Part shown: positions 7,339-15,792 of the stretch, one piece after another
Layout of the letters: each line of letters opens with the position of its first letter
Position numbering within the stretch: position 1 is the first letter of the stretch
Source: Kibdelosporangium aridum
Lineage (GTDB): Bacteria > Actinomycetota > Actinomycetes > Mycobacteriales > Pseudonocardiaceae
Assembly: GCF_900176515.1 (NCBI RefSeq)
Contig: NZ_FWXV01000003.1
Coordinates: 868,001 to 932,000, forward strand
Length of the DNA: 64,000 nucleotides
Reading direction: 5' to 3'
Notes under the pieces: model-generated
The model's input: only the letters and a program-made list of their open reading frames with translations
What the model was told of the DNA's origin: nothing
Database searches by the model: none
Program-made: the position numbers and the translations under genes

Positions 7339-8598
7339 TCAGGTGAACTTCTCCCGGCGGACCCGCAGGCGCCGTACCACGGGATAGAGGACCACGATCG
7401 CGACCGAGCCCCACGCGACGCCGTGCAGCTCGAGTCCCCAGATCGAGACGGTCAGATCGCCCACTCCGGCGATCACAGCCGCGCCCGCGATCATCATCGT
7501 GACCGGGTTGGTCAGGTCGACCTTGGACTGCGCCCAGATCCGGATCCCGAGCATGCCGAGCAGCCCGAACAGGCCGATGCCCAGCCCGCCGACCACGCCG
7601 GGCGGCATTGTGTCGATCAACGCGGCGACTTTCGGCATGAACGCCAGCAGGACAGCGCAGACCGCGGCCATGGCGCATGCTGCCGTCGACAGCACCTTGG
7701 TCGCGACCATCAGCCCGGTGTTCGCCGGGTAAGCCGTGGTTCCCGTACCGCCCGCGGCTCCGGCCAGCGCCGTGGAGACACCGTTGGCGATCAACGCGTC
7801 GCCGATGCTGGGATCCAGGTCCTGTCCGCTGATCGTGGCGACGGCTTTGACGTGCGCGACCATTTCCGCCACCAGCACCAGCACCACCGGCACCGACAGC
7901 ACCATCACCGACGGCAGCAGCTCGGGAGCGTGGAACTCGGGCACGCCGAACCACGGCGCGTTGATCAGCGCGTCGATCTTCGCGGTCTCGATCCGTCCGG
8001 ACGCGATCGCGATCAGCCACCCGACACCCGCTCCGACCAGCAAAGAAAGCCGGGAGAGCATGCCGCGCGACAGCACGAGGCACAACAGGACCGTGCCGGC
8101 GGTGATGACGCCGATGCCGGGCTGGGACTGGAACGGGTCCGCGGCGTACGGCGCCATGCTCAGCCCGACGAGGAGCACGAGCCCACCAGTCACCACCGGC
8201 GGCAGCACCGATTCGAGCAGGCGTACGCCCAAGGCCTTCACCGCGATGCCGAAAACGATCAGGATGCCGCCCGCGACGACAACCGCACCCAGCTGCGCCG
8301 CGACACCGTGCTGCTTGGCCGCCACAAGAGGCGCCATGAAGGCGAACGACGAACCGAGATAGCCCGGCACCCGATTGCGCGTGACGACCAGGAAGACGAT
8401 CGTGCCGACGCCGGAGAACAGCAGCGTGGTGCTCGGCGGCAGGCCGACAGCGACCGGGACGAAGATCGTCGCGCTGATCATCGCGGCGACATGTTGCGCG
8501 CCGAACCCCGCCATCACCGGCCAGCTGAGTCGCTCGCGGGCGCCGATCAGCTCACCGTCGCGTACCCGGCGTCCGTCGCCGTGTACGGACCACAGCAT
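7339..8598 (-). CDS. uracil/xanthine permease family (NCS2) transporter
   Basis: This nucleobase:cation symporter-2 protein of about 419 residues has 12-14 hydrophobic segments. The conserved early motif (LSWPVMAGFGAQHVAAM), the VPGYLGSSFAF segment and the signature region PANTGLMVATKV are visible. Substrate is probably uracil, given the length, the start (MLWSVHGDGRRVRDG) and pyrD next door. Xanthine cannot be ruled out. ATG 8598 fits homologous N-termini and has GGGAAGGGA upstream. ATG 8649 would add 17 residues. Confidence 0.88.
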   Translation of the reverse strand: MLWSVHGDGRRVRDGELIGARERLSWPVMAGFGAQHVAAMISATIFVPVAVGLPPSTTLLFSGVGTIVFLVVTRNRVPGYLGSSFAFMAPLVAAKQHGVAAQLGAVVVAGGILIVFGIAVKALGVRLLESVLPPVVTGGLVLLVGLSMAPYAADPFQSQPGIGVITAGTVLLCLVLSRGMLSRLSLLVGAGVGWLIAIASGRIETAKIDALINAPWFGVPEFHAPELLPSVMVLSVPVVLVLVAEMVAHVKAVATISGQDLDPSIGDALIANGVSTALAGAAGGTGTTAYPANTGLMVATKVLSTAACAMAAVCAVLLAFMPKVAALIDTMPPGVVGGLGIGLFGLLGMLGIRIWAQSKVDLTNPVTMMIAGAAVIAGVGDLTVSIWGLELHGVAWGSVAIVVLYPVVRRLRVRREKFT

Positions 8599-8819
8599 CA
8601 CCGTCGCGTCCCTTCCCCGCTGAACCTTGCGGGCATACTGCCACGTCATGTAGCCGACCTTGCTACGTGACCCTCCTGTTATCACACGTTTGCCCTAGTG
8701 GCCTGGCAGCAAGATGTCAGTGCGGAGTAGCAAAACTACGAAGAGTGACGCAAACGCCGTTGATACAACCGGCCGTGATCATCCCTGGTTGTCCGGGCGA
8801 CAGGCCGGGTTTTCTGCCT

Positions 8820-9608
8820 TCAGGGGCGGTCCGGGAAGATCTCGCGCAGGGCGACGGCCAGGCCATGCAGGCGGTCAGTGGCGTCGGTGAGGGCGTAGTT
8901 GTCCGGGCCGCCGGACGAGTTGGCAGCGACGAGGCGACCGGCGGCGGCGATCAGGGCGCCGTAGCCTTCGAGGCCTTCCTCGAGCTGCTCCTTCATCCGC
9001 AGGACGCCCTCGGACAGTGCGTGGCGGTCGGCAGCGGGGGCCATGTCGCGGGCGCGCTCGACGGCCTGAAGTTCGGCCGCGACTTCACGCAGCGCGCTGG
9101 CGGCCTCGGCGCCCGACGCTCGGGCTTGCTCGACGGAATCGGCGGGGACCGTGCTTCGCGGGGAGCTGAGCTGGCGGAGTAGGTCCGCCAGCACGCGTTC
9201 GGCGTCCTGCAGGCGTTCCATCGGTTCACGGGCCGCGGAGCGGGCAGGCGGAAGCGAAGGCTTCGCGGTGGGAACGGGAGCGCGGTTCAGCCGGCGGAGA
9301 CGGCCACCCGACTTGGCGCCGAGGGCCAACGACCCGAGGGCGAAGACACCGATCACCGCTCCGGCCAGTGTTGCCTCGAAGCCCGCCGTTCCGGTGGCGA
9401 TCACCGCGCCGACCACGCCGAGCAACAGCCCAAGAAAGACGAAGATCCACATCGCCGCGGCCGCGCGTTTCTTGCGGCGCTCGTGTTTCGCCACCGGATC
9501 TCCGAAGCGGGCGAGCTGAGCGCGGACCTGGTCGGCGACCTGGCCGCGTAGCTGCTTTTCGACAAGCTGGCGAAGTTCCAGGAAATCGCCTCTACGCGGC
9601 CTGTCCAC
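8820..9608 (-). CDS. pspM: phage-shock envelope stress protein PspM-like
   Basis: The 262-residue membrane protein has two adjacent hydrophobic segments (about residues 53-75 and 78-98) and a C-terminal region rich in Ala/Glu heptads. It lies directly downstream of pspA and a clgR-like regulator, exactly as Rv2743c (PspM) does in M. tuberculosis. There it anchors PspA at the membrane and balances its activity. Sequence is weakly conserved in this family, so the call rests mainly on topology and gene order. GTG 9608 has AAAGGA eight bases upstream. Confidence 0.72.
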   Translation of the reverse strand: MDRPRRGDFLELRQLVEKQLRGQVADQVRAQLARFGDPVAKHERRKKRAAAAMWIFVFLGLLLGVVGAVIATGTAGFEATLAGAVIGVFALGSLALGAKSGGRLRRLNRAPVPTAKPSLPPARSAAREPMERLQDAERVLADLLRQLSSPRSTVPADSVEQARASGAEAASALREVAAELQAVERARDMAPAADRHALSEGVLRMKEQLEEGLEGYGALIAAAGRLVAANSSGGPDNYALTDATDRLHGLAVALREIFPDRP

Positions 9609-9629
9609 CGGTCACATCCTTTGTGAGTT

Positions 9630-10472
9630 TCAGTTGCCCTGCTGGTTCGCCCGCTGCTCCTGCGCCACCCGCTGCTGGATCTCGGCCTGGATGTTGGCCG
9701 TGGGGTTGGCCGCCGTCTGCTGGCCGCTCGTCACCTGCTTGGCGGCGCCACCACCGGCCATGGACGCGCGGATCTGCTCGAGGCGCGACTGGCCCGCCAT
9801 CTCCGTGGTGGACGCCTGGACCTCCATCATCCGGCCCTGGACGGAGTTCTGCGCCAGCTCGGCCGAACCGAGCGCCGTGGTGTAGCGCTTCTCGATCTTG
9901 TCGCGGACCTCTTCGAGGGACGGGACGTTGCCGGGCGCCGCGAGCTCGCTCATCTGGTTGAGCGACTTGGAGACCTGCTCCTGCATCTTGGCCTGCTCGA
10001 GCTGGCTGAGCAGCTTGGTGCGCTCGGCGAGCTTCTGCTGCAGCACCATCGCGTTGCGCTCGACCGCCGCCTTGGCCTGTGCCGCGGCCTGCAGCGACTG
10101 GTCGTGCAGCGTCTTGAGGTCCTCGATGCCCTGCTCGGCGGTGACCAGCTGGGTCGCGAAGGACTGCGCGGCCTGCTCGAACTGGGTGGCCTTGGCGTCG
10201 TCGCCCTTGGACCGCGCCTCGTCGGCGAGCACGAGCGCCTGACGTGCCGAGGCCTGCAGCTTCTCCACCTCGCCGAGCTGGCGGTTGAGCTTCATCTCCA
10301 GCTGGCGCTGGTTTCCGATCACAGCGGCGGCCTGCTGCGAGAGGGCCTGGTGCTGGCGCTGCGCCTCCTCGATGGCCTGCTGGATCTGTACCTTCGGGTC
10401 GGCGTGCTCGTCAATCTTGGACGAGAACGACGCCATGAGATACTTCCAGAACTTCACAAAAGGGTTGGCCAT
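9630..10472 (-). CDS. pspA: PspA/IM30 family membrane-stress protein
   Basis: This 280-residue member of the PspA/Vipp1 (ESCRT-III-like) family is almost entirely coiled coil. It begins with the amphipathic membrane-binding helix (ANPFVKFWKYLMASFSSKID) and continues with long helical repeats to about residue 225. A Gln/Ala-rich tail follows. It is the orthologue by position of Rv2744c, which maintains envelope integrity under stress. It lies 21 bp upstream of the pspM-like gene and downstream of clgR. Confidence 0.93.
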   Translation of the reverse strand: MANPFVKFWKYLMASFSSKIDEHADPKVQIQQAIEEAQRQHQALSQQAAAVIGNQRQLEMKLNRQLGEVEKLQASARQALVLADEARSKGDDAKATQFEQAAQSFATQLVTAEQGIEDLKTLHDQSLQAAAQAKAAVERNAMVLQQKLAERTKLLSQLEQAKMQEQVSKSLNQMSELAAPGNVPSLEEVRDKIEKRYTTALGSAELAQNSVQGRMMEVQASTTEMAGQSRLEQIRASMAGGGAAKQVTSGQQTAANPTANIQAEIQQRVAQEQRANQQGN

Positions 10473-10513
10473 CTCCTCCGCCTGCCTTCTTGCGTACTAC
10501 GGCTGCCTACAGG

Positions 10514-10541
10514 CAACGACCCGGGTACCTGTCCAGGTTCC
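10514..10541 (-). promoter_or_regulatory. candidate SigE-type promoter of pspA
   Basis: On the minus strand GGAACC (10541-10536) is followed by TCGTTG (10519-10514), matching the GGAAC/CGTT elements of actinobacterial ECF sigma-E promoters. The leader to the pspA start would be about 35 bases. In mycobacteria the psp genes are part of the SigE envelope-stress response, which supports the reading. The spacer is slightly long. Confidence 0.4.
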
Positions 10542-10730
10542 ATCGTGTCAGGTGCGCGATTGTCGTTCCACCGGGCCCAGGGGTAAATCAGGGATGGCCC
10601 TGATCATTCACCGCGGGTTCGGCGGGACGAGTCGTGCGATTGACCTCCCTTGAGACATGGTGCGCACCGGAACCCCGATATCGAACTTAACCCTGTTGCG
10701 GGCGCCCGGCCGCAGTTTCCTGCAAATGAA

Positions 10731-10769
10731 GAGCCGACCGGGTCGCCATAGGGGCAACCCGGTCGGCTC
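10731..10769 (-). terminator. rho-independent-type terminator after clgR
   Basis: Thirteen perfectly complementary bases (10731-10743 with 10757-10769) form a GC-rich stem around a 13-base loop, starting 14 bases beyond the clgR-like stop. On the minus strand it is followed by TTCATTTGC, a weak T-rich tract. Confidence 0.75.
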
Positions 10770-10782
10770 GTGCGGTTGTTGG

Positions 10783-11298
10783 TTACGCCGCGAAAACGCT
10801 GGCCCTGGCGATGTCCGGGCCGAGACGATGCGACAGCGCCGACTGGATCCGCAGGTCGGACAGGGTGTCGCCGACCACGGTGTCCAGTCCGATGTCCCCG
10901 GCGCCCAGCAGTTCGTCCGGCACGCCGAGCGATCCGCCGTCGAGCCCCGCGGCCGACATGCTGGCTTCGCCGTTGCCGCCCGACTGGGCCGGCGCGCTGG
11001 GCGCTGGCTCCTCGCGCTTGGCCGCCGACTCCATCTGCGCCGACTCCAGCAGCTTGTCCGGGTCGATGCCGCTCATGTCGTTGGCCACGTTGTAGAGCAG
11101 CTCCGGCAGCGGCAGCTCCAACGCGTCACAGATCGCGGCCAGCAGCTCGCTGGACGCTTCCTTCTGCCCACGCTCCACCTCGGAGAGGTAGCCCAAGCTC
11201 ACCCGCGCGGTCCGAGAGACCTCGCGCAGCGTGCGGCGCTGGATCGTGCGGGCATGACGGAGACGGTCACCGATCGCCTCACGCAACAGCACACTCAT
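10783..11298 (-). CDS. clgR: ClgR-like XRE-family regulator
   Basis: The 171-residue protein carries an XRE/Cro helix-turn-helix at about residues 10-65 (LREVSRTARVSLGYLSEVERGQ). A low-complexity Ala/Ser/Glu middle and a conserved C-terminus follow. Position next to pspA and pgsA matches Rv2745c (clgR), the activator of clp protease and psp genes. ATG 11298 has GGGAGG at proper spacing. The protein ends in Phe-Ala-Ala; a C-terminal Ala-Ala is the ClpP-dependent degradation tag of Streptomyces ClgR. Confidence 0.9.
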   Translation of the reverse strand: MSVLLREAIGDRLRHARTIQRRTLREVSRTARVSLGYLSEVERGQKEASSELLAAICDALELPLPELLYNVANDMSGIDPDKLLESAQMESAAKREEPAPSAPAQSGGNGEASMSAAGLDGGSLGVPDELLGAGDIGLDTVVGDTLSDLRIQSALSHRLGPDIARASVFAA

Positions 11299-11420
11299 CG
11301 CGCCTCCCTTCACCGGCGGGCCCGTGCCGACCACGTTACCGAGCCACTAGGACTTCACGCACCGACTTGACACGCCGTACGCCAAGGGCGAACGACGCAG
11401 CGTGGCCGAATGTTCCCCCG

Positions 11421-11924
11421 TCAGTGTCCTGAGGCCCGGTCGACGAGCAGGTCAACCGCCTTACGCACGCTGGCCGCACGGACTTCGTGCCGATCACCGG
11501 CAACAGTGATCGTCGCCACGTTCGCGCCTGTCGGCCCGGCGACGCCGAGATGAACAGTGCCCGGCGCGACGCCGTCCTGCGGGTCCGGTCCGGCCACGCC
11601 GGTCAGCCCGATCCCCCACGTCGCCCCGCAGCGATCCCTGGCCCCGGTCGCCAGTTGGACGGCGACCTCGGGGTCGACCGCGCCGCGAGCGGCGAGCAAT
11701 TCAGGGTCGACTCCGGCGAGTCCCCACTTGAGATCCGTCGCGTAGACCACGAACCCGCCGCGCACGACGGCGCTGGAGCCGGGCACGGTCGTGAGCGCGG
11801 CCGCGACGAGGCCCGCGGTGAGCGACTCAGCGGTCGCGACCGTCTCCCCGCGGTCCTTCAGGGAGGCGATCAACGCGACGAGCTTGTCCTCGGACAGGCC
11901 GAGAGCTGTCGCGAGTGGATTCAC
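11421..11924 (-). CDS. CinA C-terminal domain (nicotinamide-nucleotide amidohydrolase-like) protein
   Basis: This 167-residue protein consists only of the CinA C-terminal domain, the family of PncC NMN deamidases. Conserved segments are ETVATAESLTAGLVAAALT near residues 22-40, GGFVVYATDLK near 54-64, and GIGLTGVAGPDP near 104-115. Stand-alone CinA-C proteins recycle NMN to nicotinate mononucleotide. It starts with GTG 11924 overlapping the stop of pgsA, so the two are coupled. A much longer upstream frame is only the antisense-like extension through pgsA and is not used. Confidence 0.85.
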   Translation of the reverse strand: MNPLATALGLSEDKLVALIASLKDRGETVATAESLTAGLVAAALTTVPGSSAVVRGGFVVYATDLKWGLAGVDPELLAARGAVDPEVAVQLATGARDRCGATWGIGLTGVAGPDPQDGVAPGTVHLGVAGPTGANVATITVAGDRHEVRAASVRKAVDLLVDRASGH

Positions 11925-12595
11925 GGCGCGGCTCGCCGCGCGCGGATGCCCTTCGCCCGCAGCCGGAAGGCGCGGAACACGTAGTCGAGCCCGGTGACCA
12001 CGGTCAGCGCGACGGCCAGGCCCATCAGGATCCAGTTGACCACGTCGAAGAACGCGGGCAGCGGCGCGAGGAAGAACCCGATCGCGATGATCTGGGTGAG
12101 TGTCTTGGCCTTGCCGCCTGGGCTGGCCGGGATGACGCCGTAGCGGATCACCCAGAAGCGCAGCAAGGTCACGCCGATCTCCCGTGCGGCGATCACGATC
12201 GTCACCCACCACGGCAGTTCGCCGAGGATGCTCAGGCCGAACAGGGCCGCGCCGGTGAGCGCCTTGTCCGCGATCGGGTCGGCGACCTTGCCGAAGTCGG
12301 TGACCAGGCCGTGTTTGCGGGCCAGCCAGCCGTCGAGCTGATCGGTCAGCGAGGCCACCGCGAAGATGACGGTCGCCGCCAGCCGCCAGCCGAAGGACTG
12401 GCCACCCTCGGTGAACAGGGCGATCAGGAAGACCGGCACCAGGACCAGCCGGCTGACCGTGAGGATGTTGGCGACATTCAACAGAGGCACTTGGCTCATT
12501 TGACTGGCCTCCGCGGCCGAAACCACCTCCGGGGTGGGCGGCGGCACAGGCACGGGCGCCTGTGTCTCGTGCGGGTCGGCGGGCGCGGTGCTCAC
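11921..12595 (-). CDS. pgsA: CDP-diacylglycerol-glycerol-3-phosphate 3-phosphatidyltransferase
   Basis: This 224-residue integral membrane enzyme makes phosphatidylglycerophosphate. The CDP-alcohol phosphotransferase signature D-G-x2-A-R-x8-G-x3-D-x3-D is complete (DGWLARKHGLVTDFGKVADP, then D) at about residues 88-110. About six membrane helices are visible. A Pro/Val-rich N-terminal tail of some 35 residues is longer than in many relatives. GTG 12595 overlaps the rimO stop. The rimO-pgsA-cinA order suggests one transcript. Confidence 0.9.
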   Translation of the reverse strand: MSTAPADPHETQAPVPVPPPTPEVVSAAEASQMSQVPLLNVANILTVSRLVLVPVFLIALFTEGGQSFGWRLAATVIFAVASLTDQLDGWLARKHGLVTDFGKVADPIADKALTGAALFGLSILGELPWWVTIVIAAREIGVTLLRFWVIRYGVIPASPGGKAKTLTQIIAIGFFLAPLPAFFDVVNWILMGLAVALTVVTGLDYVFRAFRLRAKGIRARRAAP

Positions 12596-13986
12596 GTCAC
12601 GACCTCAAGGGCACGAACGATCAGGTCCACACCCTCAGCACTCTGCACACGGCACCGCACGAAATCACCAACGGCAAGACCGTCGCCGTCCTCGATCACG
12701 CATTCGCCGTCAACCTCTGGCGCCTGATGGGCGGCACGGCCGATGACCTCATCATCCGCCTGCTCGACCATCACGATCACCTCGTCGCCGACGCGATCCT
12801 CGGCCCGTTCCATGGTGAGCTGCTCGACCAGGGCGGAGATCCGCGCGACCCGCTCGGTCACGGTGTCCTCGTCGTGCTTGTCATCGAAGCCCGCGGCCTC
12901 GGTGCCCTCCTCGTCGGAGTAGCCGAACACGCCGACGGCGTCCATCCGCGCGCCGATGAGGAACCGTTCGAGCTCCTGCAGGTCCTCTTCGGTCTCCCCG
13001 GGGAAGCCCACGATCACGTTGGTCCGGATGCCCGCGTTGGGTGCCAGTGCGCGGATCTGCTCGGTCAGGCCGAGGAAGCTGTCGCAGTCGCCGAACCGGC
13101 GCATCCGGCGCAGCACCTTGCCGCTGCCGTGCTGGAAGGACAGGTCGAAGTAGTCAGCGACACCCGGTGTGGTCGCGATCGTCGTCACCAGGCCGGGCCG
13201 CGTCTCGGCCGGCTGCAGGTACGACACGCGCACCCGCTTGATCCCGTCCACCGCGGCCAGCCGCGCAAGCAGCTTCTCCAGGTGGTCCATGCCACGGCCG
13301 AAGTCCTTGCCGTACGAGGTGGAGTTCTCGCTGACGAGGAACAGTTCGCGGGCGCCGTTCTCGGCCAGCCACGCGGCCTCGGCGAGGATCTCCTCGGGCA
13401 TCCGTGACACGAAAGCGCCACGGAACGAAGGAATCGCGCAGAACGTGCACCGCCGGTCGCACCCGGACGCGATCTTCAGCGCGGCGACCGGCGAGTCGTC
13501 CAGCCGGGTGCGCATCACGCGCGGGCCCCAGCCATGACCGGGCACGGCCAAGTCGGTGTCGCGCCGCTGCACCGGGCTGATCGGCAGCAGCGTGCGCCGG
13601 TCAACGGGAACATGCGACTCGACCTGTTTGCCGTGCACCACCTCGTCCAGCCGCGCGGCCAGCTCCGGGTACTCGTCGAAGCCCAGGACCGCGGACGCCT
13701 CCGGCATGCTCTCGGCGAGCTCCTTGCCGTACCGCTCGGCCATGCACCCGACCGCGACGACCTTCGCGCCGGTGTCGGCGGCGGCCAGCAGCGTGTCGAC
13801 AGAGTCCTTCTTGGCCTGTTCGACGAAGCCACAGGTGTTCACCACGATCACCTCGGCGTTGTCCGCCTCGGACAGCTCCCAGCCGCTGCCGGTCAGGCGC
13901 CCGGCTAGCTCCTCGGAGTCGACCTCATTGCGGGCGCATCCGAGGGTGAACATGGCTACGCGCCGCTTCGCGGTGGGAGAAGACAC
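12592..13986 (-). CDS. rimO: ribosomal protein S12 methylthiotransferase RimO
   Basis: This 464-residue radical-SAM enzyme methylthiolates an Asp of ribosomal protein S12. The N-terminal UPF0004 domain holds Cys17 (in LGCARNEVDSE), Cys52 and Cys81 for the auxiliary cluster. The radical-SAM cluster is CDRRCTFC, Cys176/180/183. A C-terminal TRAM domain ends the protein. The CARNEVDSE form, as opposed to the MiaB form, supports RimO. GTG 13986 is chosen because earlier codons in this frame run into the divergent acetyltransferase gene. Confidence 0.92.
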   Translation of the reverse strand: MSSPTAKRRVAMFTLGCARNEVDSEELAGRLTGSGWELSEADNAEVIVVNTCGFVEQAKKDSVDTLLAAADTGAKVVAVGCMAERYGKELAESMPEASAVLGFDEYPELAARLDEVVHGKQVESHVPVDRRTLLPISPVQRRDTDLAVPGHGWGPRVMRTRLDDSPVAALKIASGCDRRCTFCAIPSFRGAFVSRMPEEILAEAAWLAENGARELFLVSENSTSYGKDFGRGMDHLEKLLARLAAVDGIKRVRVSYLQPAETRPGLVTTIATTPGVADYFDLSFQHGSGKVLRRMRRFGDCDSFLGLTEQIRALAPNAGIRTNVIVGFPGETEEDLQELERFLIGARMDAVGVFGYSDEEGTEAAGFDDKHDEDTVTERVARISALVEQLTMERAEDRVGDEVIVMVEQADDEVIGRAAHQAPEVDGECVIEDGDGLAVGDFVRCRVQSAEGVDLIVRALEVVT

Positions 13987-14103
13987 CGAATCAGGGTAAC
14001 TGCCCGCACGGCATGACTCCGACCACACTGCGGGCCCTCGCGCCGCTGGCATGGGGCAGTTCAACAGGCAGGGGGATAAATTAGTCGGCAGGTAGAAGAC
14101 AAC

Positions 14104-14616
14104 TTGGTTGGACGAGTGGACGACACGACGGTTGTGCGGCGCGCCCGCGCCACGGATGTCCGGGAGATGAAGACCATCATCGACCGGTATGTCGGCAAGG
14201 TTTTGCTGGCCAAGCAGCTGGTCACGCTGTACGAGGACATCCAGGAGTTCTGGGTGGCCGAGCAGGACGGCAAGCTCGTCGGCTGCGGTGCGTTGCACGT
14301 GCTCTGGGAGGACATCGCGGAGATCCGCACGATCGCGGTGCTGCCGCAGACCCTGGGCACCGGCATCGGCCACGCCATCTTGGAGCGGCTGATCGCGACG
14401 GCCAAGGAACTCGGTGTGTCGCGGTTGTTCGCGTTGACGTTCGAGGTCCAGTTCTTCCAGCGGCACGGGTTCCGGGAGATCCAGGGCACTCCGGTCAGCC
14501 CCGAGGTGTACGAGGAGATGCGGCGCTCGCTCGACCAGGGTGTGGCGGAGTTCCTCGACCTTCCCTATGTGAAGCCGAACACCCTCGGCAACAGCCGGAT
14601 GGTGCTCGAACTCTAG
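14104..14616 (+). CDS. argA: amino-acid N-acetyltransferase, ArgA-like GNAT
   Basis: This GNAT-fold protein of 166-170 residues is of the short actinobacterial N-acetylglutamate synthase type (Rv2747-like), first step of arginine synthesis. The acetyl-CoA loop region (IAVLPQTLGTGIGHAILE) is at about 78-96 and the typical C-terminal VQFFQRHGFREI follows. Its place beside pgsA/clgR matches M. tuberculosis. The start is TTG 14104 or, equally likely, GTG 14116, since neither has a strong Shine-Dalgarno. Confidence 0.83.
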   Translation: MVGRVDDTTVVRRARATDVREMKTIIDRYVGKVLLAKQLVTLYEDIQEFWVAEQDGKLVGCGALHVLWEDIAEIRTIAVLPQTLGTGIGHAILERLIATAKELGVSRLFALTFEVQFFQRHGFREIQGTPVSPEVYEEMRRSLDQGVAEFLDLPYVKPNTLGNSRMVLEL

Positions 14617-15227
14617 GGTCCACTGTGGACAAGGAGGCTGGTGAGGTGGCGGCGTAGTACGGCCACCGTCGTCGCCGGGTCCATCCGATCGGGGTGCAGT
14701 GCCGCCTCCATCGCCAGCCCGTCGAGCAGGGCACACAGGCGACGGGCTTCCAGGGCGATGTCGACGTCCGGGGCCAGCCGGCCCGATCTGCGCCCGCCTT
14801 CGAATATCCGGGTGGCGAGGGTGATCAGGTCGTCGTAGACCCCGTCGGCGTGGGACCGCAGTTCCGGGCGCGTACGGGCCGCGTGGACGAACGCCAGCCA
14901 CACGACTACTTCCCGCCGCCGGGAATCGTCCAGGGGAAGTACCTCCGCGAGCATGTCGAAGGCCACTTCCAGCCGGTCCGCCGCGGTCACGAGCCGGTCG
15001 AAGTGACCCGCCAGCCGGTTGCCGACACGCTCGCTCATCGCCTTCATCGCGAAGACCATCAACTCGGCGTGGTTGTCGAAGTAGTGCCGCACCGAGCCGA
15101 TGGCCAGGCCCGCCTCAGCGGCCACGTTGCGCAGGGACGCCTGTTCCAGGCCGTCTCGCTCGACCACTCTGAACAGCGCTTCGACGACGGCTTCCCGCCG
15201 CCGGTCCGGATCGACGATCTTCGGCAC
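14613..15227 (-). CDS. TetR-family regulator
   Basis: The 204-residue protein has a TetR DNA-binding domain at about residues 8-58 (LRNVAAEAGLAIGSVRHYFDNHAEL) and a TetR_C-type ligand domain. It is divergent from a small membrane protein. The 67-bp region between them contains two copies of TAGCAC-N4-GTGCTA, making autoregulation and control of the neighbour very likely. The ligand is unknown. Its GTG start (15227) follows AAAAAGGT directly, an unusual tight spacing. Confidence 0.88.
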   Translation of the reverse strand: MPKIVDPDRRREAVVEALFRVVERDGLEQASLRNVAAEAGLAIGSVRHYFDNHAELMVFAMKAMSERVGNRLAGHFDRLVTAADRLEVAFDMLAEVLPLDDSRRREVVVWLAFVHAARTRPELRSHADGVYDDLITLATRIFEGGRRSGRLAPDVDIALEARRLCALLDGLAMEAALHPDRMDPATTVAVLRRHLTSLLVHSGP

Positions 15228-15236
15228 ACCTTTTTA

Positions 15237-15276
15237 TAGCACGACTGTGCTACGTTGATTTAGCACAGTCGTGCTA
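15237..15276. promoter_or_regulatory. double TetR operator
   Basis: Two 16-bp sites, TAGCAC-GACT-GTGCTA (15237-15252) and TAGCAC-AGTC-GTGCTA (15261-15276), are each palindromic in their outer six bases and are exact reverse complements of one another. The 8-bp gap makes the whole 40 bp one nested palindrome. It occupies the divergent promoter region of the TetR gene and the DUF1453-like gene. Confidence 0.8.
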
Positions 15277-15294
15277 CATAAACGGAGGGGTGCC

Positions 15295-15792
15295 ATGTGG
15301 ATGACTGTCGTGGTGATCGCGCTCGTCATCGGCGTGATCGTGAAACGCTTCTTGGGCGAGCCACTCAACGCCCGCGACGTGTTCATCCCGCCGCTGGTCC
15401 TCACCGGCATCGGGGTGTACACCCTGGTCAAGGACGTGCAGCCGAGCGGCGGTGACATCGTCTGGATCGTCATCGCCGCCCTGATGGGTCTCGGGTTCGG
15501 CGCGCTGCGAGGACTCACCCCACGGCTGTACGCCCGAGACGGTCATCTCTGGCAGCGCTACACGGCATGGACCTTGGTGGTCTGGATAACGTCGATCGCG
15601 GTCAACTTCGGGATCGGCTTTCTCGCCACCTCCTCGGGCGTCGCGGCGGAGGCTCGGCCGATGACGCTGTCCATCGGCGTCAGCCTGCTCGGTGAGGCGA
15701 TCACGCTCGGCCGCCGAGCGTTGGCCATGAAGGTGCCGTTCGCTCCGGAGTCCCCGGACCTCCTGGACCGGCTCAGGTCACGAATACGGTGA
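15295..15792 (+). CDS. DUF1453/CcdC-like integral membrane protein
   Basis: The 165-residue protein has four or five hydrophobic helices and resembles DUF1453 (CcdC-like) proteins. Recognisable features are the repeated VVVIALVIGVIVKRF and GEPLNARDVFIPP segments. ATG 15295 has GGAGGGG four bases upstream. It is controlled by the divergent TetR protein through the nested operator. The biochemical role is unknown. Its last 20 bases overlap the 3' end of the convergent secreted-protein gene. Confidence 0.72.
   Translation: MWMTVVVIALVIGVIVKRFLGEPLNARDVFIPPLVLTGIGVYTLVKDVQPSGGDIVWIVIAALMGLGFGALRGLTPRLYARDGHLWQRYTAWTLVVWITSIAVNFGIGFLATSSGVAAEARPMTLSIGVSLLGEAITLGRRALAMKVPFAPESPDLLDRLRSRIR

Larger units (their letters stand above)
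10473..10782. other. 310-bp intergenic region between clgR and pspA
   Basis: No gene is seen on either strand. The region holds the terminator hairpin of the clgR-like gene (10731-10769) and, nearer pspA, a candidate ECF-sigma promoter (10514-10541). The presence of both a terminator and a promoter implies that pspA-pspM can be transcribed separately from clgR. Nothing else stands out. Confidence 0.6.

Noticed and set aside
13987..14901. N-terminal extension of the rimO frame to a start near 14901
   Set aside because: The extension is antisense to the GNAT gene and has no similarity to the family. GTG 13986 places the first cluster Cys correctly.
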